Of a stretch of 38,455 nt of DNA, positions 16,335-25,027 are shown piece after piece. Under the pieces are notes generated by a model. It was not told where the DNA came from, made no database searches, and was given only the letters and a program-made list of their open reading frames with translations. Location: positions 1 through 38,455 of the forward strand of contig CAYGTO010000014.1 of the NCBI GenBank assembly GCA_964352815.1, written 5' to 3'. A program made the position numbers and the translations under genes. The DNA comes from CAYGTO01 sp964352815 (lineage in GTDB: Bacteria; Pseudomonadota; Alphaproteobacteria; Rickettsiales; UBA3002). Each line of letters opens with the position of its first letter. The first letter of the stretch is position 1.

Positions 16335-17111
16335 TTATGATGGTTTCTTCGCCATTAGCATATAATTCACGTCTAAATCCGACTCTTTGAGTGACCACTC
16401 CCATTTCAGTGGGTTAAGCACCATTCCGGTTGTATGCGCAACGTCCAGCCCATGGGTGCGACAATGGTGATGCAATTCCGAAGGTTTCAAGAATTTGCGC
16501 CAGTGATGCGTGCCGCGCGGGAGAAGACGCAGCACATATTCCGCTCCAAACTTGGCCATTACCAGAGATTTCCCGGTCCGGTTGATCGTCGAGAGAAAGA
16601 GCAGCCCGCCTGGTTTAACAAGAGCGGCGCATGCTTGAATGAATAGATCGACATCGGCGACATGCTCAACGATTTCAAGGGCAAGCACCACATCATACTG
16701 CTCCCCATCTTCAGCTAATGCTTCGGCCGTGCTTGCACGGTAGTTGATGGGTGTATTCGTTTGCGCAGCATGGGTGCTGGCAATGCCAATATTCTTCTCG
16801 GATGCATCGACTCCGCTCGCCGCTGCCCCCATACGCGCCATGGGCTCGGTGATCAACCCACCGCCGCAGCCAATATCGACGAGCGTGATGCCTTCGAGCG
16901 GTTTCATCGCGTCACTATCCTTACCAAAATGCTGACATAACGCCTCACGAATATAGCTAATTCGTGTCGGGTTCATATCATGAAGCGGTTTGAACTTTCC
17001 GGCCGGATCCCACCATTCTTCTGCCATACGCTCAAAATTAGCAATTTCATCAGGATTGACGGTGCTTCCCTGCGTATGAGTGTCGCTTTTGGCTTTCTTT
17101 TTAGCGCCCAT
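16335..17111 (-). CDS. ubiG: 3-demethylubiquinol 3-O-methyltransferase UbiG
   Basis: This 258-residue methyltransferase carries out both O-methylations of ubiquinone biosynthesis. SAM motif I is VDIGCGGG at residues 78-85, followed by GVDASEKNI and the family signature EEWWDPAGKFKPLHDMNPTR near residues 31-50. LEIVEHVADVDLF and CAALVKPGGLLFLSTINRT complete the pattern. It begins with a Lys-rich tail (MGAKKKAKSD) that is not part of the core. AGGAAA lies about ten bases before the ATG. The gene is divergent from the TPR-methyltransferase, 38 bases away. ubiG lying head-to-head with the lysC region is a common alphaproteobacterial arrangement. Confidence 0.95.
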   Translation of the reverse strand: MGAKKKAKSDTHTQGSTVNPDEIANFERMAEEWWDPAGKFKPLHDMNPTRISYIREALCQHFGKDSDAMKPLEGITLVDIGCGGGLITEPMARMGAAASGVDASEKNIGIASTHAAQTNTPINYRASTAEALAEDGEQYDVVLALEIVEHVADVDLFIQACAALVKPGGLLFLSTINRTGKSLVMAKFGAEYVLRLLPRGTHHWRKFLKPSELHHHCRTHGLDVAHTTGMVLNPLKWEWSLKESDLDVNYMLMAKKPS

Positions 17112-17149
17112 ATGAGTACTGTTTCCTTAGTGAAAATGAGGATTCCTTC

Positions 17150-18232
17150 ATGAGCCAACATAGTGAGACATCCGAGCCATTACAACCACAAGATGCAGCC
17201 GTAAGTGCGCCTCCGCAAGAACCACTGAAAGAGCGCAACTGGAAGCGTGGTGTTGATGAGCTGAAAGAAACATTCATCGATAAGCCGGCACTATGGCTCG
17301 AAGAGGTGTTGGCGAAATCCCAAAATTTGGCACGCACCAATTTTGAATTGGCCGTGAAGTTTGCGGGTGAGGGGAAGCATGAAGACGCGATTCGCCGATT
17401 TAAATTTACCCTCTGGCTCGATAAGAACTATCACGCGTGCCACTACCATATGGGTATGTGCTATGCCGCATTAGAGAAGACGCCAGACGCGATCAGCGAG
17501 TTAAAAAAAGCCCTTCAGTATGAACCTGACCGTGCCGATGTCTTGTTCATGCTTGCAAGCCTCGACCCTGGCTCTATTCCCGCAGACAAAATCCCCGGCA
17601 CTATGCCGCCAGCTTTGGCGCAAACCTATTTCGACCAGCTCGCCCTTATCTACGATGAGGTTGAGCGAGGGCATCAATATAAGGGCCACATGATTACGGC
17701 GCAGTATGTGCAGCGATTTATAGAAGCGTCGCGCAATGATTACCGCTTGCTCGATTGCGGGTGTGGGACAGGGCTTGTGGGCCGCGTGTTGCACAGTAAA
17801 ATGGATTATATCACTGGCATTGATATTTCTTCTCGCATGGTCGAACAAGCCCGCCAGGCTAAGGCAGAAGATGAGAGCAGTGTGTATAATGAACTTTTTC
17901 ACACCGATATTCGCGATTACTGCCGCGTCGTCAATGCGCCGCAATTCCATTTCATCACGCTTGCGCGCTCGCCCGCGTATATTGGGGAGCTGAACAGCCT
18001 CATGCCCGCGCTACATAAGAATCTGTATAGTGGCGGGATCTTGGTGATTCTTCATGAGTCCTACGATGCGACTGATAGTTACGGATTTTCACCTAAGACG
18101 GGCCGTTATGGCCATGGCGAGGGCTATATTCGCGCAGGTGCAGAAGCCGCGGGCTTCCAAGTGGTTGCGCAAGATAGCGTGCCGATTTACGCTGACATGA
18201 CCGGTAAAATTGCGGTGCTAAAAAAGGCGTGA
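17150..18232 (+). CDS. TPR-containing SAM-dependent methyltransferase
   Basis: This 360-residue protein has a disordered Glu/Pro/Gln-rich N-terminus, then at least two tetratricopeptide repeats (about residues 65-130, with FAGEGKHEDAIRRFKFTLWL and GMCYAALEKTPDAISELKKA), then a class I methyltransferase domain with motif I LLDCGCGTGLVG near residue 200. It matches the predicted TPR-methyltransferases of COG4976. The repeats suggest a protein partner or protein substrate, but the target is unknown. GAGGA precedes the ATG. Its stop overlaps the GTG start of the next acetyltransferase (GTGA), so the two are probably made together. Confidence 0.85.
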   Translation: MSQHSETSEPLQPQDAAVSAPPQEPLKERNWKRGVDELKETFIDKPALWLEEVLAKSQNLARTNFELAVKFAGEGKHEDAIRRFKFTLWLDKNYHACHYHMGMCYAALEKTPDAISELKKALQYEPDRADVLFMLASLDPGSIPADKIPGTMPPALAQTYFDQLALIYDEVERGHQYKGHMITAQYVQRFIEASRNDYRLLDCGCGTGLVGRVLHSKMDYITGIDISSRMVEQARQAKAEDESSVYNELFHTDIRDYCRVVNAPQFHFITLARSPAYIGELNSLMPALHKNLYSGGILVILHESYDATDSYGFSPKTGRYGHGEGYIRAGAEAAGFQVVAQDSVPIYADMTGKIAVLKKA

Positions 18233-18702
18233 ATGCATTTTCCAAGGTTCATCTGCGTCCGCTGAAATCTGGCGATGCCCGCACTCTCTCTGAATTACAC
18301 CATCTCGGCTTCCCCAAAGGCTGGAGCTCCGAAGAATGCGAATCCATGCTCATGCGTCCGGAATATCGAGGCTTCATGGCAGTGATTCCTGATGCCGATG
18401 GGGGCTGGTGCGCGGGATTTGTGCTGATGCGCCAAGTGATGGATGAAGTGGAGATTATTGCATTGGTCACGCATCCTAAACTGCGCAGGCATGGTATTGC
18501 GAATCAGCTAATGGAAGCGGTGATGGAGTCGTTACATCATGATATGAGCGTTTTTCTCGAAGTGCGTGCAGCGAATGACGCTGCCATTGCGCTTTATCAG
18601 AAACAGGGGTTTCAGGCGATGGGGCGCCGCGCAGACTATTACACAGACTGGGATGGTCAGAAGGTGGATGCGGTGACCATGCGATGCAATCGAAAGGGTT
18701 GA
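18229..18702 (+). CDS. GNAT acetyltransferase, RimI-like
   Basis: This 157-residue protein has the GNAT acetyl-CoA loop LRRHGIANQLM near residues 84-94 and the motif VRAANDAAIALYQKQGFQAMGRRADYY near 108-134. The latter is close to RimI, which acetylates the N-terminus of ribosomal protein S18. It starts with GTG overlapping the upstream stop codon, and A/G-rich sequence precedes it. Placement next to a TPR-methyltransferase raises the possibility of a joint protein-modifying role, but RimI-like GNATs are numerous and the substrate is not certain. Confidence 0.78.
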   Translation: MNAFSKVHLRPLKSGDARTLSELHHLGFPKGWSSEECESMLMRPEYRGFMAVIPDADGGWCAGFVLMRQVMDEVEIIALVTHPKLRRHGIANQLMEAVMESLHHDMSVFLEVRAANDAAIALYQKQGFQAMGRRADYYTDWDGQKVDAVTMRCNRKG

Positions 18703-18736
18703 AATCCCCCGCAAACTACAGTAACCATCCAGCTCT

Positions 18737-19975
18737 ATGGCACTTATTATACAGAAATTTGGCGGCACGTCGGTTGCGGATCTGGATCGGATTCGCAATG
18801 TGGCAAGCCACGTCATGCGTGAAGTGAAGGCAGGCAATCAGGTGATTGTGGCGGTGTCTGCGATGGCGGGTGTGACCAATCAATTGGTTGGCTATGCGCG
18901 CGAACTCTCGCCGCTATCAAAAGAAGAAGCACGGCTCGAACATGATTTCATCACCTCTTCCGGAGAGCTGGTGACGGCCGGATTGCTCGCCTTGCATTTG
19001 CAAGAACAGGGACAGGAAGCGCGCGCTTACGCAGGGTGGCAAGTGCCGATTCGCACCAATGGCGCGGCGATGAATGCGCGCATCGAATCGATTGAAACCG
19101 AAAATATTCAGGCGATCCTTGCGCGCGGCCAGGTGGCGGTGATTGCGGGCTTCCAGGGCATCGATGATGAGGGCCGGGTGAATACGCTGGGCCGCGGCGG
19201 TACGGATACGACGGGTGTGGCGCTGGCGGCAGCTTTTGGTGCTGATCGCTGTGATATCTACACCGATGTCGATGGCATTTACACCACCGATCCGCGCATC
19301 GTCGCGCGCGCGCAAAAGCTGAAACATGTGGCCTATGAAGAGATGCTCGAGCTGGCGTCGCTTGGTGCGAAAGTGCTGCAAACGCGCTCAGTGGAAATGG
19401 CGATGAAACATAATGTGCGCGTGCAGGTGCGTTCAAGTTTTAATGAAGAACCAGGAACATTACTCGTCCCAGAGGAGGAAATTATGGAGAAACATAAAGT
19501 CACGGGGATCGCCTATAGCCGAGACGAAGCGCGGGTGTCGCTGACCAATGTTGAGAATAAGCCGGGCGTATCGGCTTCGATCTTTGGCCCACTCGCGGAT
19601 CGCGGAATTAATGTTGATATGATCGTGCAGAATGTGACCAAAGAAGGCACGCGAACCGATGTCACCTTCACCGTGCCGAAAGCCGATTTGGAGCGCACCA
19701 TTGAGATTGTTGAAACCGCAAAACGCACCCCGCCCTACGAGTCGCTGCATAGCGACAGGGATGTGGTGAAGCTGTCGGTGGTGGGCGTAGGGATGCGCTC
19801 ACATGCGGGTGTGGCGGCCGATATGTTCCGCACATTGGCAGATAAGGGCATTAATATCATCATCATCACTACCTCGGAAATTAAGATCAGTGTGTTGATT
19901 GAAGAGGAATATCTTGAGCTGGCCTGCCGCGCATTGCATAGTGTGTTTGGCTTGGATGCTGAGGAAGAGAAGTAA
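18737..19975 (+). CDS. lysC: Aspartate kinase
   Basis: This 412-residue enzyme phosphorylates aspartate, the first step toward lysine, threonine and methionine. The kinase domain begins with LIIQKFGGTSV (Lys7 to Ser12) and includes LGRGGTDTTGVALAAAF and YTDVDGIYTTDPRIV. Two ACT domains close the protein, with NVENKPGVSASIFGPLADRGINVDMI-type and GVGMRSHAGVAADMF sequences. These usually bind lysine and/or threonine for feedback control. No strong Shine-Dalgarno sequence is visible before the ATG. No lysine riboswitch is present in the 34-base gap upstream. The convergent gene downstream stops two bases away. Confidence 0.97.
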   Translation: MALIIQKFGGTSVADLDRIRNVASHVMREVKAGNQVIVAVSAMAGVTNQLVGYARELSPLSKEEARLEHDFITSSGELVTAGLLALHLQEQGQEARAYAGWQVPIRTNGAAMNARIESIETENIQAILARGQVAVIAGFQGIDDEGRVNTLGRGGTDTTGVALAAAFGADRCDIYTDVDGIYTTDPRIVARAQKLKHVAYEEMLELASLGAKVLQTRSVEMAMKHNVRVQVRSSFNEEPGTLLVPEEEIMEKHKVTGIAYSRDEARVSLTNVENKPGVSASIFGPLADRGINVDMIVQNVTKEGTRTDVTFTVPKADLERTIEIVETAKRTPPYESLHSDRDVVKLSVVGVGMRSHAGVAADMFRTLADKGINIIIITTSEIKISVLIEEEYLELACRALHSVFGLDAEEEK

Positions 19976-19977
19976 CG

Positions 19978-20895
19978 CTAGAGTGATCGTGATGCTTCAT
20001 CATCTCGCCCAGATTTAACCTGCGCCGCCCACTCTTTGATATGTGCGTCATGCTGCTCTAGCCTGTGATGAGGGGTCTCTAATTGTGCTTTCACCTCTGC
20101 GTATGCCTTATTAATCGACGTCTCTGCTGTTTTCGATCGAGTGTCTACCACCACATACCCTTTTCTTTTTAGTTCAGCGATGGATTTTGAGCGATCATGC
20201 GATTTAGGGGGCAGGGTGCGCCTATGCCGTCCTGAACGGGTATCTTCCTGCATAGCCTGTAACGCTTGTGATTGGTTTTTGGCCATGATAATAGCATCGG
20301 CTTCGCGATAAAAACGGATCCCTGCGGTGCGCCCCACAACAATGACGCCATCTTTTTCTGACTCATTGACATGATCGATAAGGCCGCGCCCAAAATCACG
20401 CATTGCTTTCTTGATCGTGAGGTCTTCGCTCATCATCGCCGTGACATGTTCAACATCTTCATTATAGAAGCGCTCTTTAAAACGATCTTTATCACCACTG
20501 CCCTTTTGCGATGCTTCAAAAGAGTTCTCGGTATTCCATAAATTATGCTTAGGTGATAAAATTGGCGTATCAGGAGCGTTGTAAGAAATGGGCGGCCTTT
20601 CATTTCCTTCTTCTCGGATGCCCGCTTCGTAATAAAATTTATCTATCTCAGACATGATCTCTTCGGGAGTAATCTCGAAGCATGTGCGGCCTTCATTGCG
20701 CGCATTATCAAGCACGGCAGCCGCAACGGCACGATATAAAAGGCCGACATCATATATATGAAGGTCGATGTTTTCCTTTTGTTTGTATTGCGCTCTCAAA
20801 CCTTGCGCGATTACAGATCGCCCTGACTTCGCATGGCCATCGATTGTGATCAAAAGCGGCTTAGGCTTTGCCGGAGTCTGTTCATCGTCTGTCAT
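19978..20895 (-). CDS. Divergent cytidylate-kinase-like P-loop protein
   Basis: This 305-residue protein resembles bacterial CMP kinase in layout: a P-loop near the N-terminus (LLITIDGHAKSGRSVIA, residues 14-30), a YDVGLLYRAVA segment (residues 48-58; compare the DTGAMYRA of Cmk) and VIVVGRTAGIRFYREADAIIM (compare the GRDIGT strand). Two catalytic features are altered: the Walker A lysine is Arg26, and the Asp after GR in GRDIGT is replaced by Thr. Residues 60-150 and the highly charged C-terminus have no counterpart I recognise. It may be a phosphotransferase with changed specificity, a regulatory pseudokinase or a decaying paralogue, although the frame is intact. It sits between lysC and ptsP, genes often adjacent elsewhere, which suggests insertion. 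Confidence 0.6.
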   Translation of the reverse strand: MTDDEQTPAKPKPLLITIDGHAKSGRSVIAQGLRAQYKQKENIDLHIYDVGLLYRAVAAAVLDNARNEGRTCFEITPEEIMSEIDKFYYEAGIREEGNERPPISYNAPDTPILSPKHNLWNTENSFEASQKGSGDKDRFKERFYNEDVEHVTAMMSEDLTIKKAMRDFGRGLIDHVNESEKDGVIVVGRTAGIRFYREADAIIMAKNQSQALQAMQEDTRSGRHRRTLPPKSHDRSKSIAELKRKGYVVVDTRSKTAETSINKAYAEVKAQLETPHHRLEQHDAHIKEWAAQVKSGRDDEASRSL

Positions 20896-20973
20896 CGTAT
20901 AAGATACTCATACTGCTTGTATTTTTATTCATAGCAGATAAAGCTTACGCAAAGGTTAATGAATGGATAGAAA

Positions 20974-21987
20974 ATGACGAATTTACAACAACTTTGGCAG
21001 CGCGGCTGCGATTTATTGGGCAGCGATACCGCGATTATGGGCGGGGCGATGAGCTGGGTGAGCGAGCGCAACTGGGTTGCGGCGATGAGTAACGCTGGGG
21101 CATTTGGTGTGATTGCGGCAAGTTCGATGCCGCCGGAATTGCTTGATAAAGAAATTGCAGCAACCAAAACACTCACCGATAAACCGTTTGGGGTAAATCT
21201 GATTTTGATGCATCCGAAACTAGCGGAGCTGGCGGAGGTGTGCGTAAAGCATCAAGTGTCGCATGTCGTGCTCGCCGGTGGCTTCCCGAAAAAATCGACC
21301 ATTGATCCGCTCAAAGAAGCCGGCATTAAGGTGATTGGATTTGCGCCCACAGTGGCGCTTGGAAAGAAGCTGATTAAGATGAATATTGATGCGCTGATCA
21401 TCGAAGGCAATGAGGCGGGTGGCCATATCGGGCCGGTGTCGACCTCGGTACTAGCGCAAGAAATTCTGCCAGAAATTACCGAAGTGCCGATTTTTGTGGC
21501 CGGCGGTATTGGGCGCGGCGAAGCGATTGTGGAATATCTGCGCATGGGGGCGAGCGGTGTGCAAATGGGCACGCGTTTTGTCTGCACCACGGAATCGATT
21601 GTGCATGAAAATTTCCAAAAGGCGTTCATTAAAGCCAATGCGCGCGATGCATCCGTGTCGGTGCAATACCACCCAGATTTTCCCGTGATCCCCGTGCGCG
21701 CTCTGAGCAACAAAGCAAGCGCGGAATATATGAAATTCCAAAAAGAAGCGGTCGAAGCGTTTTTCGCTGGCGAGAAAACCAAGCAAGAAGCGCAGCTCGA
21801 TATTGAACATTATTGGGCGGGAGCATTGCGCCGTGCGGTGATTGATGGCGATGTCGAGTCTGGATCATTGATGGCCGGACAATCTGTCGGAATGGTGCAG
21901 CGCACGCAGAGTTGCAAGGAAATCGTTGACGAATTGGTCGATCAAGCGTCATACTATCTCTCAAGACAAGCAAATGCTGCAGCATAA
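20974..21987 (+). CDS. Nitronate monooxygenase / FabK-type flavoprotein
   Basis: This 337-residue TIM-barrel flavoprotein belongs to the 2-nitropropane dioxygenase-like family. The signature IIEGNEAGGHIGP (about residues 142-154) holds the catalytic His, and the FMN phosphate-binding strands VPIFVAGGIGRGEAIVEYL and GASGVQMGTRFVCT follow. Members either oxidise alkyl nitronates, detoxifying propionate-3-nitronate, or act as enoyl-ACP reductase (FabK). Sequence alone does not separate the two here. Start ATG 20974 has only a weak GGA upstream. It is divergent from the kinase-like gene and upstream of ptsP, in a block that interrupts the usual lysC-ptsP order. Confidence 0.82.
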   Translation: MTNLQQLWQRGCDLLGSDTAIMGGAMSWVSERNWVAAMSNAGAFGVIAASSMPPELLDKEIAATKTLTDKPFGVNLILMHPKLAELAEVCVKHQVSHVVLAGGFPKKSTIDPLKEAGIKVIGFAPTVALGKKLIKMNIDALIIEGNEAGGHIGPVSTSVLAQEILPEITEVPIFVAGGIGRGEAIVEYLRMGASGVQMGTRFVCTTESIVHENFQKAFIKANARDASVSVQYHPDFPVIPVRALSNKASAEYMKFQKEAVEAFFAGEKTKQEAQLDIEHYWAGALRRAVIDGDVESGSLMAGQSVGMVQRTQSCKEIVDELVDQASYYLSRQANAAA

Positions 21988-22053
21988 AGAGATCGGCTTC
22001 AAACAATAAAAATATTCCGATACGCGTGACGCAGCGAAGGCGAGGGCCTGACG

Positions 22054-24339
22054 ATGCAGCTACAAGCGGTAAGTAAAGACACCTCCATTCCTCTCGATCT
22101 ATTGCGCGTGGTACGCGATGTGATGCGCGCGCCGGAAGACGCACAAACGCGACTGAACCAATTGACCGATGTGATTGCGCAGAGCCTTTCGTGCGAAGTG
22201 TGCTCAATTTACTTTTTCAAAGCCGGTGACTTTTTAGAGCTCTATGCGACCAAAGGGCTAAGACAAGAAGCGGTACATCAAACGCGTTTGCGTATGGGCG
22301 AAGGGTTGGTGGGAGAGACCGCACTGCAAGCCAAGCCGGTTCATTTGGCTGAAGCGAGAACGCATCCGAAATTTGTACTCAAACCCGAGACCGGCGAGGA
22401 ACCGTTCCATTCATTTGTCGGCGTACCGATTATCCACGGTCATAATGTGATTGGCGTGCTGGTGGTGCAGAGCACTGAACTGCGTATTTTTTCTGAAGCT
22501 GAAATTGAAGTGCTTGAAACCAGCGCGATGGTAATCGCTGAAATGGCGATTGGCGGCGGTATGGTCGGCTATGTTGAGCTTACTGGTGAACAAGAAGCAG
22601 CCGAAGCATCCCACTACATCACTGGGGTCAAGTTGTCGCCGGGGGTTGCCCGCGCTAGAGCGGTGCTCCACAAAATGCATCCGATGGTCACAATGCTGGT
22701 GTCGGATGATCCGGAAGCAGAAGAGCAGCGTTTTCACACGGCGCTCAGCGAAATGCAGGAGCGGTTTGAGAATCTACTGAAAGATTCGCCACTGCGTGGT
22801 AAACGAGCGCAAGAAGAAATCTTTGATGCATATCGCATGTTTATGCAAGATCGTGGCTGGATCACGAAAATTGTGGAAGCGATTCGCAGTGGCTTGACGG
22901 CTGAAGCGGCAGTGAAAAAAGTCCAAGAATATATGCGGGTGAAGATGGAAGAGATCGCAAGCCCATACATTCGTAGCCGTATGACGGATCTCGATGATGT
23001 ATCTTACCGCTTATTATCACATTTAACCGGAGAACATTACACGGCTGCGCATGGCGAGCTGCCAGATGCATACATCTTAGTCGCCCGCTCGCTTGGGCCG
23101 TCAGAGCTTCTCGAATATGCCGGACCAGCGCTTAAAGGGGTGGTGCTTGAAGAAGGATCTTCCCAGGCGCATGTGGCGATTGTGGCGAAGATGATGGACA
23201 TTCCTATGGTCAGCAAGATCGAACATGCGCGTGAGTATGTGCGCCAGGGAGATTCGATTATCATCAATGGTGATAATGGCGAAGTCTATATCCGCCCACC
23301 GGAAGACGTAGATGCAATGATGATGCAGCATATGCAAGCGCGCGATCAACGCCAGGTGGTGTATGAATCAACGCGACACCTGCCTTCTGAAACGATTGAC
23401 GGGCATGCGATTGGGCTGAATCTTAACATCGGCCTTACGCTTGATGCAGCACATATTGGGGGAGAAGATATTTTTGGAATTGGCTTGTTCCGCACCGAGC
23501 TTCCCTATCTCGCTAGTTATGATTTTCCCACCGTGGACGAACAGCACGGTATCTACGAAGATGTCTTCAAGAAGGCAGGCGATAAGCCAGTTATTTTTCG
23601 TAGTTTTGACATTGGTGGTGACAAACATGTGCCATACATCTCGCGCGAACACGAAGAAAACCCGGCGATGGGGTGGCGTGCAAGCCGTATCGCCATTGAC
23701 CGTCCTTCGATTCTGCGTAGCCAGTCAAAAGCTCTGATTCGCGCGGCAAAGGGCAAAGATTTGTATGTGATGTTTCCCTTCATCGCAGATGTCTCTGAGT
23801 TTCTAGAAATGAAAGAATTACTGATGCGCGAGCTTGAGCGAGCGCGTGTCGAAGGCTATGCGCGACCAACGAAAGTTTATATTGGGTCAATGATCGAAAT
23901 TCCATCGATCCTATTTCAGTTACCAGAGCTGCTGAAACATGCAGACTTTGTCTCGATCGGCAGTAATGATTTGCTGCAGTTCCTTTTTGCCGCGGACCGC
24001 AACAATACACAACTAAGTGGCCGCTATGACCCGCTATGCCCGGCGGTGATGCGCATGATACGAGATATTGTGAAACAGTGCGATGAGCATCGTGTGCGGC
24101 TCGGTTTTTGCGGTGATATGGCGACCAAACCGCTTGAAGCAATGGCGCTGATCGGATGCGGGGTGCAGCATTTGTCCATGCCGCTCTCAGCTGTAGGGCC
24201 GATTAAAGAAATGGTGCGTAGCGTGAACTATGCTGAGCTCGAAGGCTATATGCATTATTTGGTCACACTTCCTGAGCATAGTATTCGCTACCAGCTCGAA
24301 GATTTCGCACGCGACCATGGTGTCCTATTGAACTGTTAG
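22054..24339 (+). CDS. ptsP: Nitrogen-PTS phosphoenolpyruvate phosphotransferase EI-Ntr
   Basis: This 761-residue protein has an N-terminal GAF domain (about residues 20-165) and an enzyme I region. The latter comprises the HPr-binding domain, the phosphohistidine domain with His373 in SSQAHVAIVA and the PEP-binding barrel with the active-site Cys686 in GFCGDMATKP. It takes phosphate from PEP and passes it to NPr and EIIA-Ntr, a regulatory chain that senses nitrogen and potassium status; the GAF domain is the glutamine sensor in studied cases. No NPr gene is in the window. GAGGG precedes the ATG. Upstream of lysC-like genes and ahead of ispG-hisS-prfA is its familiar alphaproteobacterial setting. 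Confidence 0.95.
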   Translation: MQLQAVSKDTSIPLDLLRVVRDVMRAPEDAQTRLNQLTDVIAQSLSCEVCSIYFFKAGDFLELYATKGLRQEAVHQTRLRMGEGLVGETALQAKPVHLAEARTHPKFVLKPETGEEPFHSFVGVPIIHGHNVIGVLVVQSTELRIFSEAEIEVLETSAMVIAEMAIGGGMVGYVELTGEQEAAEASHYITGVKLSPGVARARAVLHKMHPMVTMLVSDDPEAEEQRFHTALSEMQERFENLLKDSPLRGKRAQEEIFDAYRMFMQDRGWITKIVEAIRSGLTAEAAVKKVQEYMRVKMEEIASPYIRSRMTDLDDVSYRLLSHLTGEHYTAAHGELPDAYILVARSLGPSELLEYAGPALKGVVLEEGSSQAHVAIVAKMMDIPMVSKIEHAREYVRQGDSIIINGDNGEVYIRPPEDVDAMMMQHMQARDQRQVVYESTRHLPSETIDGHAIGLNLNIGLTLDAAHIGGEDIFGIGLFRTELPYLASYDFPTVDEQHGIYEDVFKKAGDKPVIFRSFDIGGDKHVPYISREHEENPAMGWRASRIAIDRPSILRSQSKALIRAAKGKDLYVMFPFIADVSEFLEMKELLMRELERARVEGYARPTKVYIGSMIEIPSILFQLPELLKHADFVSIGSNDLLQFLFAADRNNTQLSGRYDPLCPAVMRMIRDIVKQCDEHRVRLGFCGDMATKPLEAMALIGCGVQHLSMPLSAVGPIKEMVRSVNYAELEGYMHYLVTLPEHSIRYQLEDFARDHGVLLNC

Positions 24340-24394
24340 TTCTCCGTCGCATGCGCTATACTTGATGTAAGTAATCGGGCATACTCTTTACATT

Positions 24395-24997
24395 ATGCGT
24401 GTTCGTAAAACCTACCTTGATATTGAGAGCTACCGCGATATTGGCGCGTATCTCCATGATGTGCGTGTGCATCAGAAAAAGAGCCTTGAGAAGATTTCCC
24501 AGACATTGCGTATTCGCCTAGAATACCTTCATGCTATTGAGAAAGGCGAGCTCTCTATCCTGCCAGGGCCAGCCTATACACGTGGTTTTGTGATCAGCTA
24601 TGCCGAAGAACTGTCTCTGAATGGCCAGGATATCTGGAATCGGTATCAACTGGCACGTAATGTGGAAAAAGATGTGCGCTTATTTAATCCGAGTGCGTCA
24701 GTGCAGCATGAAATGCCTGATACGGTGATGTACCGTTTCGCTTTGGTCATGCTCGCCGGGGCGATGTTTGTATGGATTTCTCAGTTGCCTGGTCAGGGTA
24801 ACACACCATCCGTTATCGACCGTAGCGTACTCTATGCGCAGGTAGAGACGCCTGCCACCCAGGGTGCAAGCCCACGTCTGCCGTGTCAGCCAGGCGTTGC
24901 GTTCGGCGGCTGCGCGGCAAATCAGCATTATTTTGAGCTCTATCTTCCCAATCAGCCGGTGAACACAATACTTGCGCTCCCTACCGAAGCGTTGTAA
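24395..24997 (+). CDS. RodZ-like membrane protein with N-terminal HTH, short form
   Basis: This 200-residue protein has a RodZ-type helix-turn-helix (about residues 15-85, with IGAYLHDVRVHQKKSLEKIS and LPGPAYTRGFVISYAEEL), a basic linker and one transmembrane segment at about 112-131 (YRFALVMLAGAMFVWISQL). A short periplasmic tail of about 70 residues follows, containing two cysteines (PCQPGVAFGGC). RodZ links MreB to the wall-elongation machinery and controls rod shape. The usual C-terminal DUF4115 beta domain is missing and the tail ends cleanly, so this is a short variant or a related membrane HTH protein. It precedes ispG by 30 bases, as in many alphaproteobacteria. Confidence 0.78.
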   Translation: MRVRKTYLDIESYRDIGAYLHDVRVHQKKSLEKISQTLRIRLEYLHAIEKGELSILPGPAYTRGFVISYAEELSLNGQDIWNRYQLARNVEKDVRLFNPSASVQHEMPDTVMYRFALVMLAGAMFVWISQLPGQGNTPSVIDRSVLYAQVETPATQGASPRLPCQPGVAFGGCAANQHYFELYLPNQPVNTILALPTEAL

Positions 24998-25027
24998 TCG
25001 ACGTGTGAGCAACTTCACAGTAGATTT

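Noticed and set aside
18703..18736. Lysine riboswitch before lysC
   Set aside because: Only 34 bases separate lysC from the upstream gene, too short for that RNA.
18917..19436. Two overlapping open frames antisense to lysC
   Set aside because: Both are Arg/His/Pro-rich shadow frames with no family resemblance, and lysC is intact.
20868..21092. A 74-residue frame with a signal-peptide-like start (ILILLVFLFIADKAYA) between the kinase-like and flavoprotein genes
   Set aside because: It overlaps both neighbours, has no ribosome-binding site, and its second half is the flavoprotein gene read in another frame.
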